Origin: JACQAI01 sp035507915
GTDB taxonomy: Bacteria; Pseudomonadota; Alphaproteobacteria; Elsterales; Elsteraceae
Length of the DNA stretch: 21,984 nucleotides
Assembly (NCBI GenBank): GCA_035507915.1
Contig: DATJNS010000013.1
Span: 1-21,984 of the forward strand
Direction of reading: 5' to 3'
Shown here in pieces: positions 14,487 through 21,697 of the stretch. Numbering within the stretch: the stretch's first letter is position 1; each line of letters begins with the position of its first letter. The translations under genes and the position numbers were made by a program. The notes under the pieces were generated by a model. The model did no database searches, was not told the DNA's origin, and was given only the letters and a program-made list of their open reading frames with translations.

Positions 14487-16016
14487 ATGTCCGCCCCGCT
14501 GTCCCTCGTGCTCGACCTCCCGCTGGACGATATCCCGCGGTTCAAACGCCATCCGCTGATTCGCGGACTGACCACGGGGCGGCCGGTCACCCGGCGCAGC
14601 CGTACCGTCTATTACGACACCGTGGATCTGGCGCTGCGTCAGCGCCGGCTCAGCGTCCATGTCGACCGCGCAGCCCCCGCGGCGCCCGTCGCGCCGGCCG
14701 CCGACGGGACGCCGCCGGAGACCTGGTTGAGCCCGCGCGACGACACCCTCGACATCGGCCAGGTCATGGACCCGCACGTGCGCGACGCGCTGTCCGAGCT
14801 GCCGCCCGACCGGACGTTGCAGGCCGTGTTCGACCGCACGGTCGAGCGCACGACCCGCCTCCTGAAGCCCTCCGAGGACAGCCGGATCCGGCTCGAGCTC
14901 GAGGTCGGCACGCTGCGCAGCGCGGCCGGCGAGCTGCCGATCGCGCGGGTCGATCTCGGGCTCGAGTCGGGCAGTCCGCAGCGTTTGTTCGACCTCGTCC
15001 GCGAGCTCAGGCGCAGCCTGCCGCTGCGCCTGTCGACCCAGACCGACGCCGAGCGGGGCTACACGCTGCTCGCCGGCGCCGGGCCCAAGGCCTTTCGGGC
15101 GGCGCCGGTCGAGATCGACCCCGAGATGACGGTCGACGCCGCGCTCGATCGGGTCATCCGCGCCTGTCTCGACCATCTGATCGGCAACGAACCGGCGGCG
15201 TGCGACGCCCGGCTCGCCGAGGGTGTCCACCAGATGCGCGTCGCCATGCGACGCCTGCGCTCCGCCCTCAGCCTGTTCCGCAAGGTCTTGCCCGAGGTCC
15301 AGGATCGCTGGATCCGCGACGAGACCAAATGGCTCGCTGGGGTGCTCGGCGAGGCGCGCGACTGGGACGTATTTCTCGCCGAGACCGTGGCGCCGGCGGC
15401 CGAGGCCTTTCCGGATCAGGCGGCCGGATTCGAGCGCCTGCGCCAGCTCGTCGAGGAGGAGCGCGCCGAGGCCTACGACCGCATGCTGGCGGCCCTGCGC
15501 TCCGAGCGCTATGCGGTTCTCCTGGTCGAGCTGCGGGCATGGCTCGAGGCCGCCGGCTGGCGCGACCAGCAGGTCAGCGAGCACTCGGCCGACCTGTTCC
15601 TGCCGATCGGTCACGTTGCCGGCCGGCTGATCGAGACGCGCCGCCGCAAGGCGCTCAAGCGCGGACCCGATCTGGCCGAGCTCAGCCCCCCGGTGCGCCA
15701 CGAGGCGCGCAAGGACGTGAAGAAGCTGCGCTACGCCTTCGAGTTCTTCCACAACCTCTATTCGGGCAAGAAGGTCAAGCGCTTCTCGCGCGATCTGTTG
15801 AGACTGCAGGAAGGGCTGGGGCGGCTCAACGACGTCGAGACCGCGCGCCGCCTGCTGGGTCGGCTGGCGGCCCGCCCGGACGGCAATCACCCCGACGTCG
15901 TGCTGGTCGCCGGCTTGGTCACGGGCTGGCATGCCGGGCTCGCCGAGCGGCGCGTGCGCAAGCTCGACAAGGCCTGGACCCGGTTGCACGAGCAGAAGCC
16001 GTTCTGGATCGGCTGA
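14487..16016 (+). CDS. CYTH and CHAD domain protein with degenerate CYTH
   Basis: A 509-residue two-domain protein. The CYTH-like half (about 1-205) is recognised by TRRSRTVYYDTVDLALRQRR and by RVDLGLESGSPQRLFDLVREL. The CHAD half (about 212-500) has the two helical His/Arg/Lys-rich signatures, VHQMRVAMRRLRSALSLF (247-264) and RHEARKDVKKLRYAFEFF. CYTH enzymes such as triphosphatases use an N-terminal ExExK; here that strand reads SLVLDLPL and lacks the glutamates, and the central 'ELELK' equivalent reads DLGLE, so catalysis is unlikely. CHAD domains bind polyphosphate. The protein may be a polyphosphate-granule or scaffold protein. It follows sixA by 80 bp. Confidence 0.87.
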   Translation: MSAPLSLVLDLPLDDIPRFKRHPLIRGLTTGRPVTRRSRTVYYDTVDLALRQRRLSVHVDRAAPAAPVAPAADGTPPETWLSPRDDTLDIGQVMDPHVRDALSELPPDRTLQAVFDRTVERTTRLLKPSEDSRIRLELEVGTLRSAAGELPIARVDLGLESGSPQRLFDLVRELRRSLPLRLSTQTDAERGYTLLAGAGPKAFRAAPVEIDPEMTVDAALDRVIRACLDHLIGNEPAACDARLAEGVHQMRVAMRRLRSALSLFRKVLPEVQDRWIRDETKWLAGVLGEARDWDVFLAETVAPAAEAFPDQAAGFERLRQLVEEERAEAYDRMLAALRSERYAVLLVELRAWLEAAGWRDQQVSEHSADLFLPIGHVAGRLIETRRRKALKRGPDLAELSPPVRHEARKDVKKLRYAFEFFHNLYSGKKVKRFSRDLLRLQEGLGRLNDVETARRLLGRLAARPDGNHPDVVLVAGLVTGWHAGLAERRVRKLDKAWTRLHEQKPFWIG

Positions 16017-16038
16017 GCGGGCGTCCGCGCGGCGCCGA

Positions 16039-16971
16039 TCAGGATCGGTCGAACCAGAACGGATTGCTCCAGGCGCGCCGCCCGGCGTCATCCACGACCA
16101 CGACCCGGCCGTAGCCGCCCTGGCGGACGCGGGCGAGCGGCAGGCTTGCCCGCCGCAGCTCCCGACCCAGCACGTTTTCGGCCCGCGATCCGCGGCCGAG
16201 CAGGATGACGGCGGCGGCCGGACTGCATTCGATCTCGATCGTCTCGTCCCTCAGCCCGACCGCGTGGATCGCCGGGCCCTGCGACGCGTAGAAGTGACCG
16301 GCGCGCAGCGCGGCGACCAGATCGGCCGGCTCGGCCGAAGGCGCCTTCACCATGACCCACCCGCCGAACGCGTCGTCTACGTGGAAATGGGCATCGTCGG
16401 TGGCGCAGGCGGTGATCCGTCGGCCGGCCGCGAGCAGCTGGTCGAGCAGCATCGAGCCGTCGCCGCGGTCGGTGCGCACGGCGCCCGTGTGGTTGTAGAT
16501 CTCGATCGCATGGGCGTGGGGCACGCTCTCGACGTCCTGCAGCGTCAGGCCGTACCAGGCGGGATGGACGATGCAGACGAAGGCGCCGGCGTCGCGGGCG
16601 CGGCGGGCGATGCCGGCGGCCGACTCGCCGTCGGCGGGCGGCGCGAAGTCCAGCGGCAGGCCGACCGCCAGGATGTGCCACAGCTCGCCGAGCGCGGTCG
16701 CCGGGACATGGAGCTCGGCGCCAAAGAGCGTGGTGAACCCCCCAGTCTCGCGGAACGCGCGCGTGTCGGTGACCGGGTAGCCGTAGCGCGGCAGGAAATG
16801 GTCGGTCAGCGCGATGAAGTCGTAGCCCGCCTCGCGGTAGGCGCGGCAGACTTCGGCGGCCGGGCGCGCGCCGTCGGAAGCCGTCGAGTGGGTGTGCAGA
16901 TTGCCTTTATGGAACCGACCCGGCAGCTCGAAGGTATTCGCGGTGGGGGCCGGGCCGGGATCAAGCGCCAT
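16039..16971 (-). CDS. PHP-domain metallohydrolase (CehA/McbA-like), phn operon
   Basis: A 310-residue hydrolase of the polymerase-and-histidinol-phosphatase fold. Metal ligands are visible in order: GNLHTHSTASDG (His26, His28, Asp33), ALTDHF (Asp57, His58), FGAELHVP, CIVHPAWYG and TACATDDAHFHVDD. The C-terminal 90 or so residues form a beta-rich tail rather than a second catalytic domain. PHP enzymes hydrolyse phosphate esters and cyclic phosphodiesters. It starts 46 bases after the distal phnE with AGGA at the right distance, so it is probably the last gene of the phn operon. That suggests it acts on an imported organophosphorus compound, which is inference. A function unrelated to phosphonates cannot be excluded. 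Confidence 0.85.
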   Translation of the reverse strand: MALDPGPAPTANTFELPGRFHKGNLHTHSTASDGARPAAEVCRAYREAGYDFIALTDHFLPRYGYPVTDTRAFRETGGFTTLFGAELHVPATALGELWHILAVGLPLDFAPPADGESAAGIARRARDAGAFVCIVHPAWYGLTLQDVESVPHAHAIEIYNHTGAVRTDRGDGSMLLDQLLAAGRRITACATDDAHFHVDDAFGGWVMVKAPSAEPADLVAALRAGHFYASQGPAIHAVGLRDETIEIECSPAAAVILLGRGSRAENVLGRELRRASLPLARVRQGGYGRVVVVDDAGRRAWSNPFWFDRS

Positions 16972-16986
16972 GACGGTCCTCGCTAT

Positions 16987-17003
16987 CGCCGACGGCGTCG
17001 GCG
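16987..17003 (-). other. Intercistronic hairpin between phnE and the PHP gene
   Basis: CGCCGAC (16987-16993) and GTCGGCG (16997-17003) form a perfect seven-base-pair stem with a three-base loop in the 46-bp gap. It could adjust expression of the hydrolase relative to the transporter or protect the 3' end of the upstream message. No T run, so not a canonical terminator. Confidence 0.45.
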
Positions 17004-17017
17004 TGGATCAGGCGCGC

Positions 17018-17878
17018 TCACGGCAGCGCCTGCCTCCGACCGATGATAGCAAAGCGGAGCTTGCCGGAGATCCAGTCGATCGCCGCGACCGCCACGAGGA
17101 TCAGGAGGACGATGAAGGCCACCTGGTCGAAGTCGTAGGTGCGGATCTGCTCGGACAGCTGCAGGCCGATGCCGCCGGCGCCCACGATGCCGATGATGGT
17201 CGCCGAACGCGTGTTGGATTCGAAGAAATAGAGGATTTGGCCGGCGATCACCGGCAGGATCTGCGGCAGCAGCCCGAAGCGCAGCGCCATCCAGCGGCTG
17301 CCGCCGCTCGCGATCACGGTCTCGCGCTGGCGCGCCTCGGTGGCCTCGATGGCCTCCGAGAACAGCTTGCCGAACGCGCCCGAGTCGGACACCGCCATCG
17401 CGAGGATGCCGGCGAACGGTCCGAGCCCGACCACGCCGACGAACACCAGCGCCCAGATCAGGGTGTCGATGCCGCGGATCGTGTCGAGCAGGCGGCGGAT
17501 CATGAAGCGCAGCAGCTGGCTGGGCGCGGTGTTCTTGGCGGCGAGCAGGCTGAGCGGCGCCGCCACCGCCGCGGCGATCAAGGTGCCGAGGAAGGCGATT
17601 GCCAAGGTCTCGCCCATCGACGTCAGGAACAGCGCGAGGTGGCCGCCGGTCGATGGCGGGAACATCAGCGCGACGAACTTCACGAGCTCGAGCAGACCCG
17701 GGCCGATCTGGGCGAACGAAATGTCGAGCCACCACACCGAGAAGACGATCGAGGCCGCCAGCGCGAACGGCGCGCCCAGCTCGAGCGCGCGGCGTCCGCG
17801 CGATTTCCGCAGGACGGCGTGATGGCGCGCCAGCACCGCGGCCGCGTCTTCGCCGAGGATGTCGGGGTGCGCGCGCAT
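17018..17878 (-). CDS. phnE: Phosphonate-type ABC transporter, permease (distal copy)
   Basis: A 286-residue inner-membrane permease. Membrane segments include FALAASIVFSVWW near residue 38, LAIAFLGTLIAAAVAAPLSL, and LIWALVFVGVVGLGPFAGIL. The C-terminal IGIVGAGGIGLQLSEQIRTY is a well-conserved PhnE segment, and ESNTRSATIIG is typical as well. It pairs with the neighbouring PhnE to form the channel driven by PhnC. Its ATG shares one base with the stop of the preceding phnE (TGATG), a strong sign of coupled translation. Confidence 0.93.
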   Translation of the reverse strand: MRAHPDILGEDAAAVLARHHAVLRKSRGRRALELGAPFALAASIVFSVWWLDISFAQIGPGLLELVKFVALMFPPSTGGHLALFLTSMGETLAIAFLGTLIAAAVAAPLSLLAAKNTAPSQLLRFMIRRLLDTIRGIDTLIWALVFVGVVGLGPFAGILAMAVSDSGAFGKLFSEAIEATEARQRETVIASGGSRWMALRFGLLPQILPVIAGQILYFFESNTRSATIIGIVGAGGIGLQLSEQIRTYDFDQVAFIVLLILVAVAAIDWISGKLRFAIIGRRQALP

Positions 17879-18759
17879 CAGGCCCGCGCCACCGGATGCA
17901 GGCGGTGGCGGATACGCTCGGTCAGCAGGTCCATGACCGCGACCGTGACGATGATCAGGAGCAGGATCGCGCTGACGTCGGTGTAGTAGAATTTGCGGAT
18001 CGCGACGAACAGGTCCTGGCCGATACCGCCGGCGCCGACGAAGCCGACGATCGAACTCGAGCGCACGTTGATCTCGAAGCGCAGCAGCGCATAGCTCGCG
18101 AGATTGGGCAGGATCTGCGGCAGCGCGCCGAAGCGCACGACGTCGACGAAGCGGCCGCCGGCGCTGCGCACGCCCTCGACCGGATTCATGTCGATGTTCT
18201 CGATCACCTCGGTGAATAGCTTGCCGAGCGTGCCGAAGCTGTGGATCGCGATCGCGAGCACGCCGGCCAGCGGTCCGAGCCCGAAGGCGCTGACGAACAG
18301 CAGCGCGAACACGAGGTCGGGAACCGTGCGGCAGAACTCGAGCAGGCGCTTCGCGCCCCAGCGTGCGTAGCGGTTCGGCGCGAGGTTCGCGGCGGCCAGG
18401 AAGGCGATCGCGCCGGCGCCCGCGGCGCCCGCGAGCGTCGCGAGATAGGCGATCAGCACGGTGTCGAGCAGCAGCTTGAGCCAGCCGAAGAAGTCCCAGT
18501 ACCAGTCGGCGACGTCCGCCGAGAGGCTGGCGGCGTGCAGCTTCGGCATGATCCGGCCGAAATAGCTGCTCAGGTTCGACAGATGGTCGAGCAGGTTGGT
18601 GAGATCGACCTCGCCGTAGCGGCCGGCGACCAGGGCGAGCACGACGATGACCGCAAGCGCGAGCGCGGCGCGCCGGCGGCGCCGCGCGACCTCGCGGCCG
18701 TACGCGGCGAGCAGGTGGTCGAGGCGCGCCTGCGGCAGGGTCGGGATGGTGGCGGTCAT
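17878..18759 (-). CDS. phnE: Phosphonate-type ABC transporter, permease (proximal copy)
   Basis: A 293-residue permease of the PhnE family. A basic stretch REVARRRRRAAL precedes the first membrane segment. LLLDTVLIAYLATLAGAAGA starts the core, VPDLVFALLFVSAFGLGPLA is the region near the ATPase contact, and IVGFVGAGGIGQDLFVAI is the PhnE signature. It differs clearly from the distal PhnE, so the two form a heteromeric channel, as in many phnCDE1E2 operons, rather than a recent duplication. It follows the second phnD by 33 bases. Confidence 0.93.
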   Translation of the reverse strand: MTATIPTLPQARLDHLLAAYGREVARRRRRAALALAVIVVLALVAGRYGEVDLTNLLDHLSNLSSYFGRIMPKLHAASLSADVADWYWDFFGWLKLLLDTVLIAYLATLAGAAGAGAIAFLAAANLAPNRYARWGAKRLLEFCRTVPDLVFALLFVSAFGLGPLAGVLAIAIHSFGTLGKLFTEVIENIDMNPVEGVRSAGGRFVDVVRFGALPQILPNLASYALLRFEINVRSSSIVGFVGAGGIGQDLFVAIRKFYYTDVSAILLLIIVTVAVMDLLTERIRHRLHPVARA

Positions 18760-18792
18760 CGTGCGGTGGGCGGGGCGATCGAGGGTGTCGGC

Positions 18793-19713
18793 TCATCCCT
18801 CGCCGTGGCCGGCCTTCTTGCGGAGCTCGTTGACGAACTGGATCATTTCGACGATGTCCTGGTAGTCCTTGTGCGTCACGGCGACGAACTCCCGGTTCTT
18901 GCCGTCGGACAGCCGATCGAACGCCGCCTTGTCCTTGGTCGGCGCGTCCATGAAGGCCTGACGGATGTCGCGCTTGAGATCGGCCGGCAGGGTCGACAGG
19001 TCGGCGTAGGGCGAGCCCGGCAGCAGGTTGGACTTGAAGACGATGCGGAAGTCCGCCTTCTTCGCCATCCCCTTCTTTTCCATCCGGGTCAGGTTGGAGT
19101 CGTTGTCGGCGTTCCACCAGTCGGCCGCGCAATCCACCTCGCCCTTGTCGAGCGCGATGATGCCGTTCTCGTGGCTGCCCGTGATGATCGACTTGCCGAA
19201 GAAGCCGTCGACGTCGATGCCGGCCTTGTGCAGGTAGAATTTCGGCGCGTTGTAGCCCGAGGTCGAGTTGGGATCGACGAAGCCGATGGTCTTGCCCTTG
19301 AGGTCGTGGATGTCCTTGTAGGGGCTGTCGGCCTTGACGTAGATGACCGAGTAGTAGCCGATCGCGCCGTCGTTGTTGCGCGTGGTCGCGAACGGCTCGG
19401 TCTTGACCCCGGTGAGATATGCGGTCGAGTAGGACGCCGGGCCGTAATGCGCGATCTGGATGTTGCCGGCGCGCTGGCCCTCGATGACCGCGGCGTAGTC
19501 GTTCGCCAGGCGCAGCTTGACGGGCACGCCGAGCGCCTTCGACAGATATTCGACGAACGGCGTGAAGCGGTCAGTGACGCCGGAGGCGTTCTCGGCCGGC
19601 ACGACGGCGAAGACCAGCTCGTGATAGCGGCTCTTCCAATCGGCGCGGGCAGTCCCCGCGGTCGTCAGGACAACGGCGGCGGCGGCGATCAGCAGGTGGC
19701 GGCGGTCGAGCAT
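18793..19713 (-). CDS. phnD: Phosphonate/phosphite-type substrate-binding protein, second tandem copy
   Basis: A 306-residue secreted binding protein. The signal peptide covers about residues 1-24 (LDRRHLLIAAAAVVL, cleavage after ARA); its RRHLL resembles a twin-arginine motif. The mature part has HELVFAVVPAENASG, HYGPASYSTAYL and DPNSTSGYNAP; the Ser-Thr-Ser and the His in GSHENG fit the phosphonate-binding positions of known PhnD proteins. A Trp pair in DWWNADNDSN may line the rest of the pocket. The ATG at 19713 has GAGGA upstream and begins the signal peptide. It is about 85% identical to the phnD next to it (my eye count), with differences concentrated in the signal and the C-terminal lobe. 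Confidence 0.92.
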   Translation of the reverse strand: MLDRRHLLIAAAAVVLTTAGTARADWKSRYHELVFAVVPAENASGVTDRFTPFVEYLSKALGVPVKLRLANDYAAVIEGQRAGNIQIAHYGPASYSTAYLTGVKTEPFATTRNNDGAIGYYSVIYVKADSPYKDIHDLKGKTIGFVDPNSTSGYNAPKFYLHKAGIDVDGFFGKSIITGSHENGIIALDKGEVDCAADWWNADNDSNLTRMEKKGMAKKADFRIVFKSNLLPGSPYADLSTLPADLKRDIRQAFMDAPTKDKAAFDRLSDGKNREFVAVTHKDYQDIVEMIQFVNELRKKAGHGEG

Positions 19714-19749
19714 GGCGGTCCTCGAGGGCAGGCGCGACGCGAGGGGCGG

Positions 19750-19775
19750 CGCCGACCCGGGTCGCCGGGTCGGCG
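19750..19775 (-). other. Strong intercistronic hairpin between the two phnD genes
   Basis: CGCCGACCCGG (19750-19760) and CCGGGTCGGCG (19765-19775) give an 11-base-pair perfect stem with a GTCG loop inside the 83-bp gap. There is no T run. Such hairpins after binding-protein genes often protect the upstream message from 3' exonucleases, or reduce read-through, so that binding protein outnumbers permease. Confidence 0.65.
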
Positions 19776-19796
19776 TCACGTCGAGGGGCTGACGGC

Positions 19797-20708
19797 TCAG
19801 CTCGGCCGTTTCTTGCGCATGTCGTTGACGAACTGGATCATCTCGACGATGTCCGCGTAATCCTTGTGGGTGACCGCGACGAACTCCTTGTCCTTGCCGT
19901 CGGACAGCCGGTCGAACGTCGCCTTGTCCTTGCTCGGCGCCTCCATGAAGGCTTTCTGGATGCTCTGTTTGAGATCGACCGGCAGGCTCGACAGATAGGC
20001 GTAGGGCGAGCCCGGCAGCAGGCCGGACTTGAAGATGATGCGGAAGTCCTCCTTCTTCGCCATCCCCTTCGCGACCATGCGGGTCAGGTTCGAATCATCG
20101 TCGGCGTTCCACCAGTCGGCGTCGCAGTCGACGGTCCCCTTGGCCAGCGCGATGACGCCGTTCTCGTGGCTGCCCGTGATGATCGACTTGCCGAAGAAGC
20201 TGTCGACGTCGATGCCGGACTTGTGCAGGTAGAAGCGCGGGGCGTTGTAGCCCGAGGTCGAGTTGGGATCGACGAAGCCGATGGTCTTGCCCTTGAGGTC
20301 GTGGATGTCCTTGTAGGGGCTGTCGGCCTTGACGTAGATGACCGAGTAGTAGCCGATCGCGCCGTCGTTGTTGCGCGTGGTGACGAACGGCTCGGTCTTG
20401 ACCCCGGTGAGATACGCGGTCGAGTAGGACGCCGGGCCGTAATAGGCGATCTGGATGTTGCCGGCGCGCTGGCCCTCGATGACCGCGGCGTAGTCGTTCG
20501 CCAGGCGCAGCTTGACGGGCACGCCGAGCTCCTTGGACAGGTAGGCGACGAAGGGCGTGAAGCGGTCGCTGACGCCCGAGGCGTTCTCGGCCGGCACGAC
20601 GGCGAAGACCAGCTCGTGATATTGGCTCTTCCAATCGGCGGCCTTGGCCGCCCCGATCGTGAGCAGCATGGCGGCGGCGCCAATCAGCAGATGGCGGCGA
20701 TTGAGCAT
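19797..20708 (-). CDS. phnD: Phosphonate/phosphite-type substrate-binding protein, first tandem copy
   Basis: A 303-residue secreted binding protein, paralogue of the following phnD. The signal peptide begins LNRRHLLIGAAAMLL and ends near AKA (about residue 23). The same ligand segments are present: YYGPASYSTAYL, DPNSTSGYNAP and GSHENG. Differences from its partner include Tyr for His before YGPAS, and changes around DCDADWWNADDDSN and SGLLPGSPYAYLSS, so ligand preference may differ. The start at 20708 is supported by GGAGA just upstream. It lies 53 bases downstream of phnC. The substrate could be a phosphonate, phosphite or phosphate ester; the fold alone does not tell. Confidence 0.92.
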   Translation of the reverse strand: MLNRRHLLIGAAAMLLTIGAAKAADWKSQYHELVFAVVPAENASGVSDRFTPFVAYLSKELGVPVKLRLANDYAAVIEGQRAGNIQIAYYGPASYSTAYLTGVKTEPFVTTRNNDGAIGYYSVIYVKADSPYKDIHDLKGKTIGFVDPNSTSGYNAPRFYLHKSGIDVDSFFGKSIITGSHENGVIALAKGTVDCDADWWNADDDSNLTRMVAKGMAKKEDFRIIFKSGLLPGSPYAYLSSLPVDLKQSIQKAFMEAPSKDKATFDRLSDGKDKEFVAVTHKDYADIVEMIQFVNDMRKKRPS

Positions 20709-20761
20709 CTACGCGTCTCCTCGATGTGAAGGGTGAAACGGGTGGGGCAAAGGCGATCGGG

Positions 20762-21574
20762 TCACGCGGCCGCGTGACCCAGGGCCGGCACGGGACGCTT
20801 CTTTTTCTCGGCCGGCGCCGGGTCGGCGCCGCCATCTTGGTCCGCCAGGCCGTAGAGCTCGGACGCGACCGTGTCGGTCAGCGCTTCCGGCGTGCCGTCG
20901 AACACGACGGCGCCCGACGCCATGCCGATCAGCCGGTCGCAGTAGCCGCGGGCGATGTCGAGCGAGTGGAGGTTGCACATCACCGTGATGCCGAGATTCC
21001 GGTTGATGTGCCGCAAGGCATCCATCACCACGCGCGTGTTGTGCGGATCGAGCGATGCGATCGGCTCGTCGGCGAGGATCAGCTCGGGTTCCTGGACCAG
21101 CGCACGGGCGATGGCGACGCGCTGCTGCTGGCCGCCCGACAGATGGTCCGCGCGCTGCGCGGCAAGCTGGCCGATCTCGAACTGCTCGAGCGCCGACAGC
21201 GCGATGGCCCTGTCGCGGTCGGGCCACAGGCTCAGCTGTGCGCGCCACGCCGGAACCGCGCCCAACCGCCCGATCAGCACGTTGGTCAGGACGTCGAGCC
21301 GGCCGATCAGGTTGAACTGCTGGAACACCATGGCCGCGCGTTGGCGCCAGCGCCGCAGCTGGCGGCCGCGCAACCCCGTGACGTCGAGGCCGTCGAAGAC
21401 GACGCGCCCGGCGCTCGGCTCGACCAGGCGGTTGATCATCCGCAGCAGGGTCGACTTTCCGGCGCCCGATCTGCCGATGACCCCGACGAAGCAGCCCTTG
21501 TCGATCCGGAGCGACACGTCGGCGACCGCCGCCTTCGTCTCGAACCGCCGTGACAGCCCGTCGATCTCCAGCAT
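20762..21574 (-). CDS. phnC: Phosphonate-type ABC transporter, ATP-binding protein
   Basis: A 270-residue ABC ATPase with Walker A GRSGAGKST (34-42), Q-loop MVFQQFNLIGRLDVLTN (82-98), signature LSGGQQQR (145-152), Walker B LILADE (165-170) followed by PIASLDP, and switch His203 in NLHSLDIA. FNLIGRLDVLTNVLIGRLG and the ADEPIASLDP pattern are hallmarks of PhnC. It energises the PhnE pair from the cytoplasm. The last 25 or so residues are a charged tail with a lysine run (EKKKRPVP). First gene of the operon phnC-phnD-phnD-phnE-phnE-PHP; a Pho-box-like array and a hairpin lie upstream. Confidence 0.94.
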   Translation of the reverse strand: MLEIDGLSRRFETKAAVADVSLRIDKGCFVGVIGRSGAGKSTLLRMINRLVEPSAGRVVFDGLDVTGLRGRQLRRWRQRAAMVFQQFNLIGRLDVLTNVLIGRLGAVPAWRAQLSLWPDRDRAIALSALEQFEIGQLAAQRADHLSGGQQQRVAIARALVQEPELILADEPIASLDPHNTRVVMDALRHINRNLGITVMCNLHSLDIARGYCDRLIGMASGAVVFDGTPEALTDTVASELYGLADQDGGADPAPAEKKKRPVPALGHAAA

Positions 21575-21599
21575 CGGCGAACCTGCTCCATGTCGGGGA

Positions 21600-21636
21600 A
21601 GCGAGGCGCCGAGCCCCCAAGGGCGAGCGCCTCGCT
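21600..21636 (-). other. Hairpin in the presumed 5' leader of phnC
   Basis: AGCGAGGCGC (21600-21609) and GCGCCTCGCT (21627-21636) pair over ten bases. Inside the loop GCCC (21613-21616) can pair with GGGC (21621-21624). It lies between the proposed promoter and the phnC start, beginning 26 bases before the ATG, so it would be transcribed. It could influence translation or message stability; it resembles no riboswitch I know. Confidence 0.5.
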
Positions 21637-21652
21637 CGAAGCGTTGGGGCAG

Positions 21653-21697
21653 ACCCTACGGTTCGACGATGACGCTGCGGTGACGGATCGGTGACAG
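21653..21697 (-). promoter_or_regulatory. Pho box with three 11-bp repeats, and -10 box, upstream of phnC
   Basis: On the minus strand, CTGTCAC (21697-21691), CCGTCAC (21686-21680) and GCGTCAT (21675-21669) are spaced exactly 11 bp apart, separated by four-base spacers. This matches the Pho box layout (seven-base half-sites like CTGTCAT or CTGTCAC in 11-bp direct repeats) bound by phosphorylated PhoB. TAGGGT (21658-21653) follows after ten bases, the usual distance from a Pho box that replaces the -35 to the -10 box. It predicts phosphate-starvation induction of the phn operon. Seen in sequence; binding is inferred. Confidence 0.72.

Noticed and set aside
14433..16091. Minus-strand frame of 552 codons opposite the CYTH-CHAD gene
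   Set aside because: The plus strand carries clear CYTH and CHAD signatures; the opposite frame is a composition artefact.
17879..19132. Upstream extension of the distal phnE frame to 704 codons, suggesting a fusion
   Set aside because: The extension overlaps the proximal phnE and phnD in another frame; PhnE homology begins at the ATG at 17878, which overlaps the preceding stop by one base.
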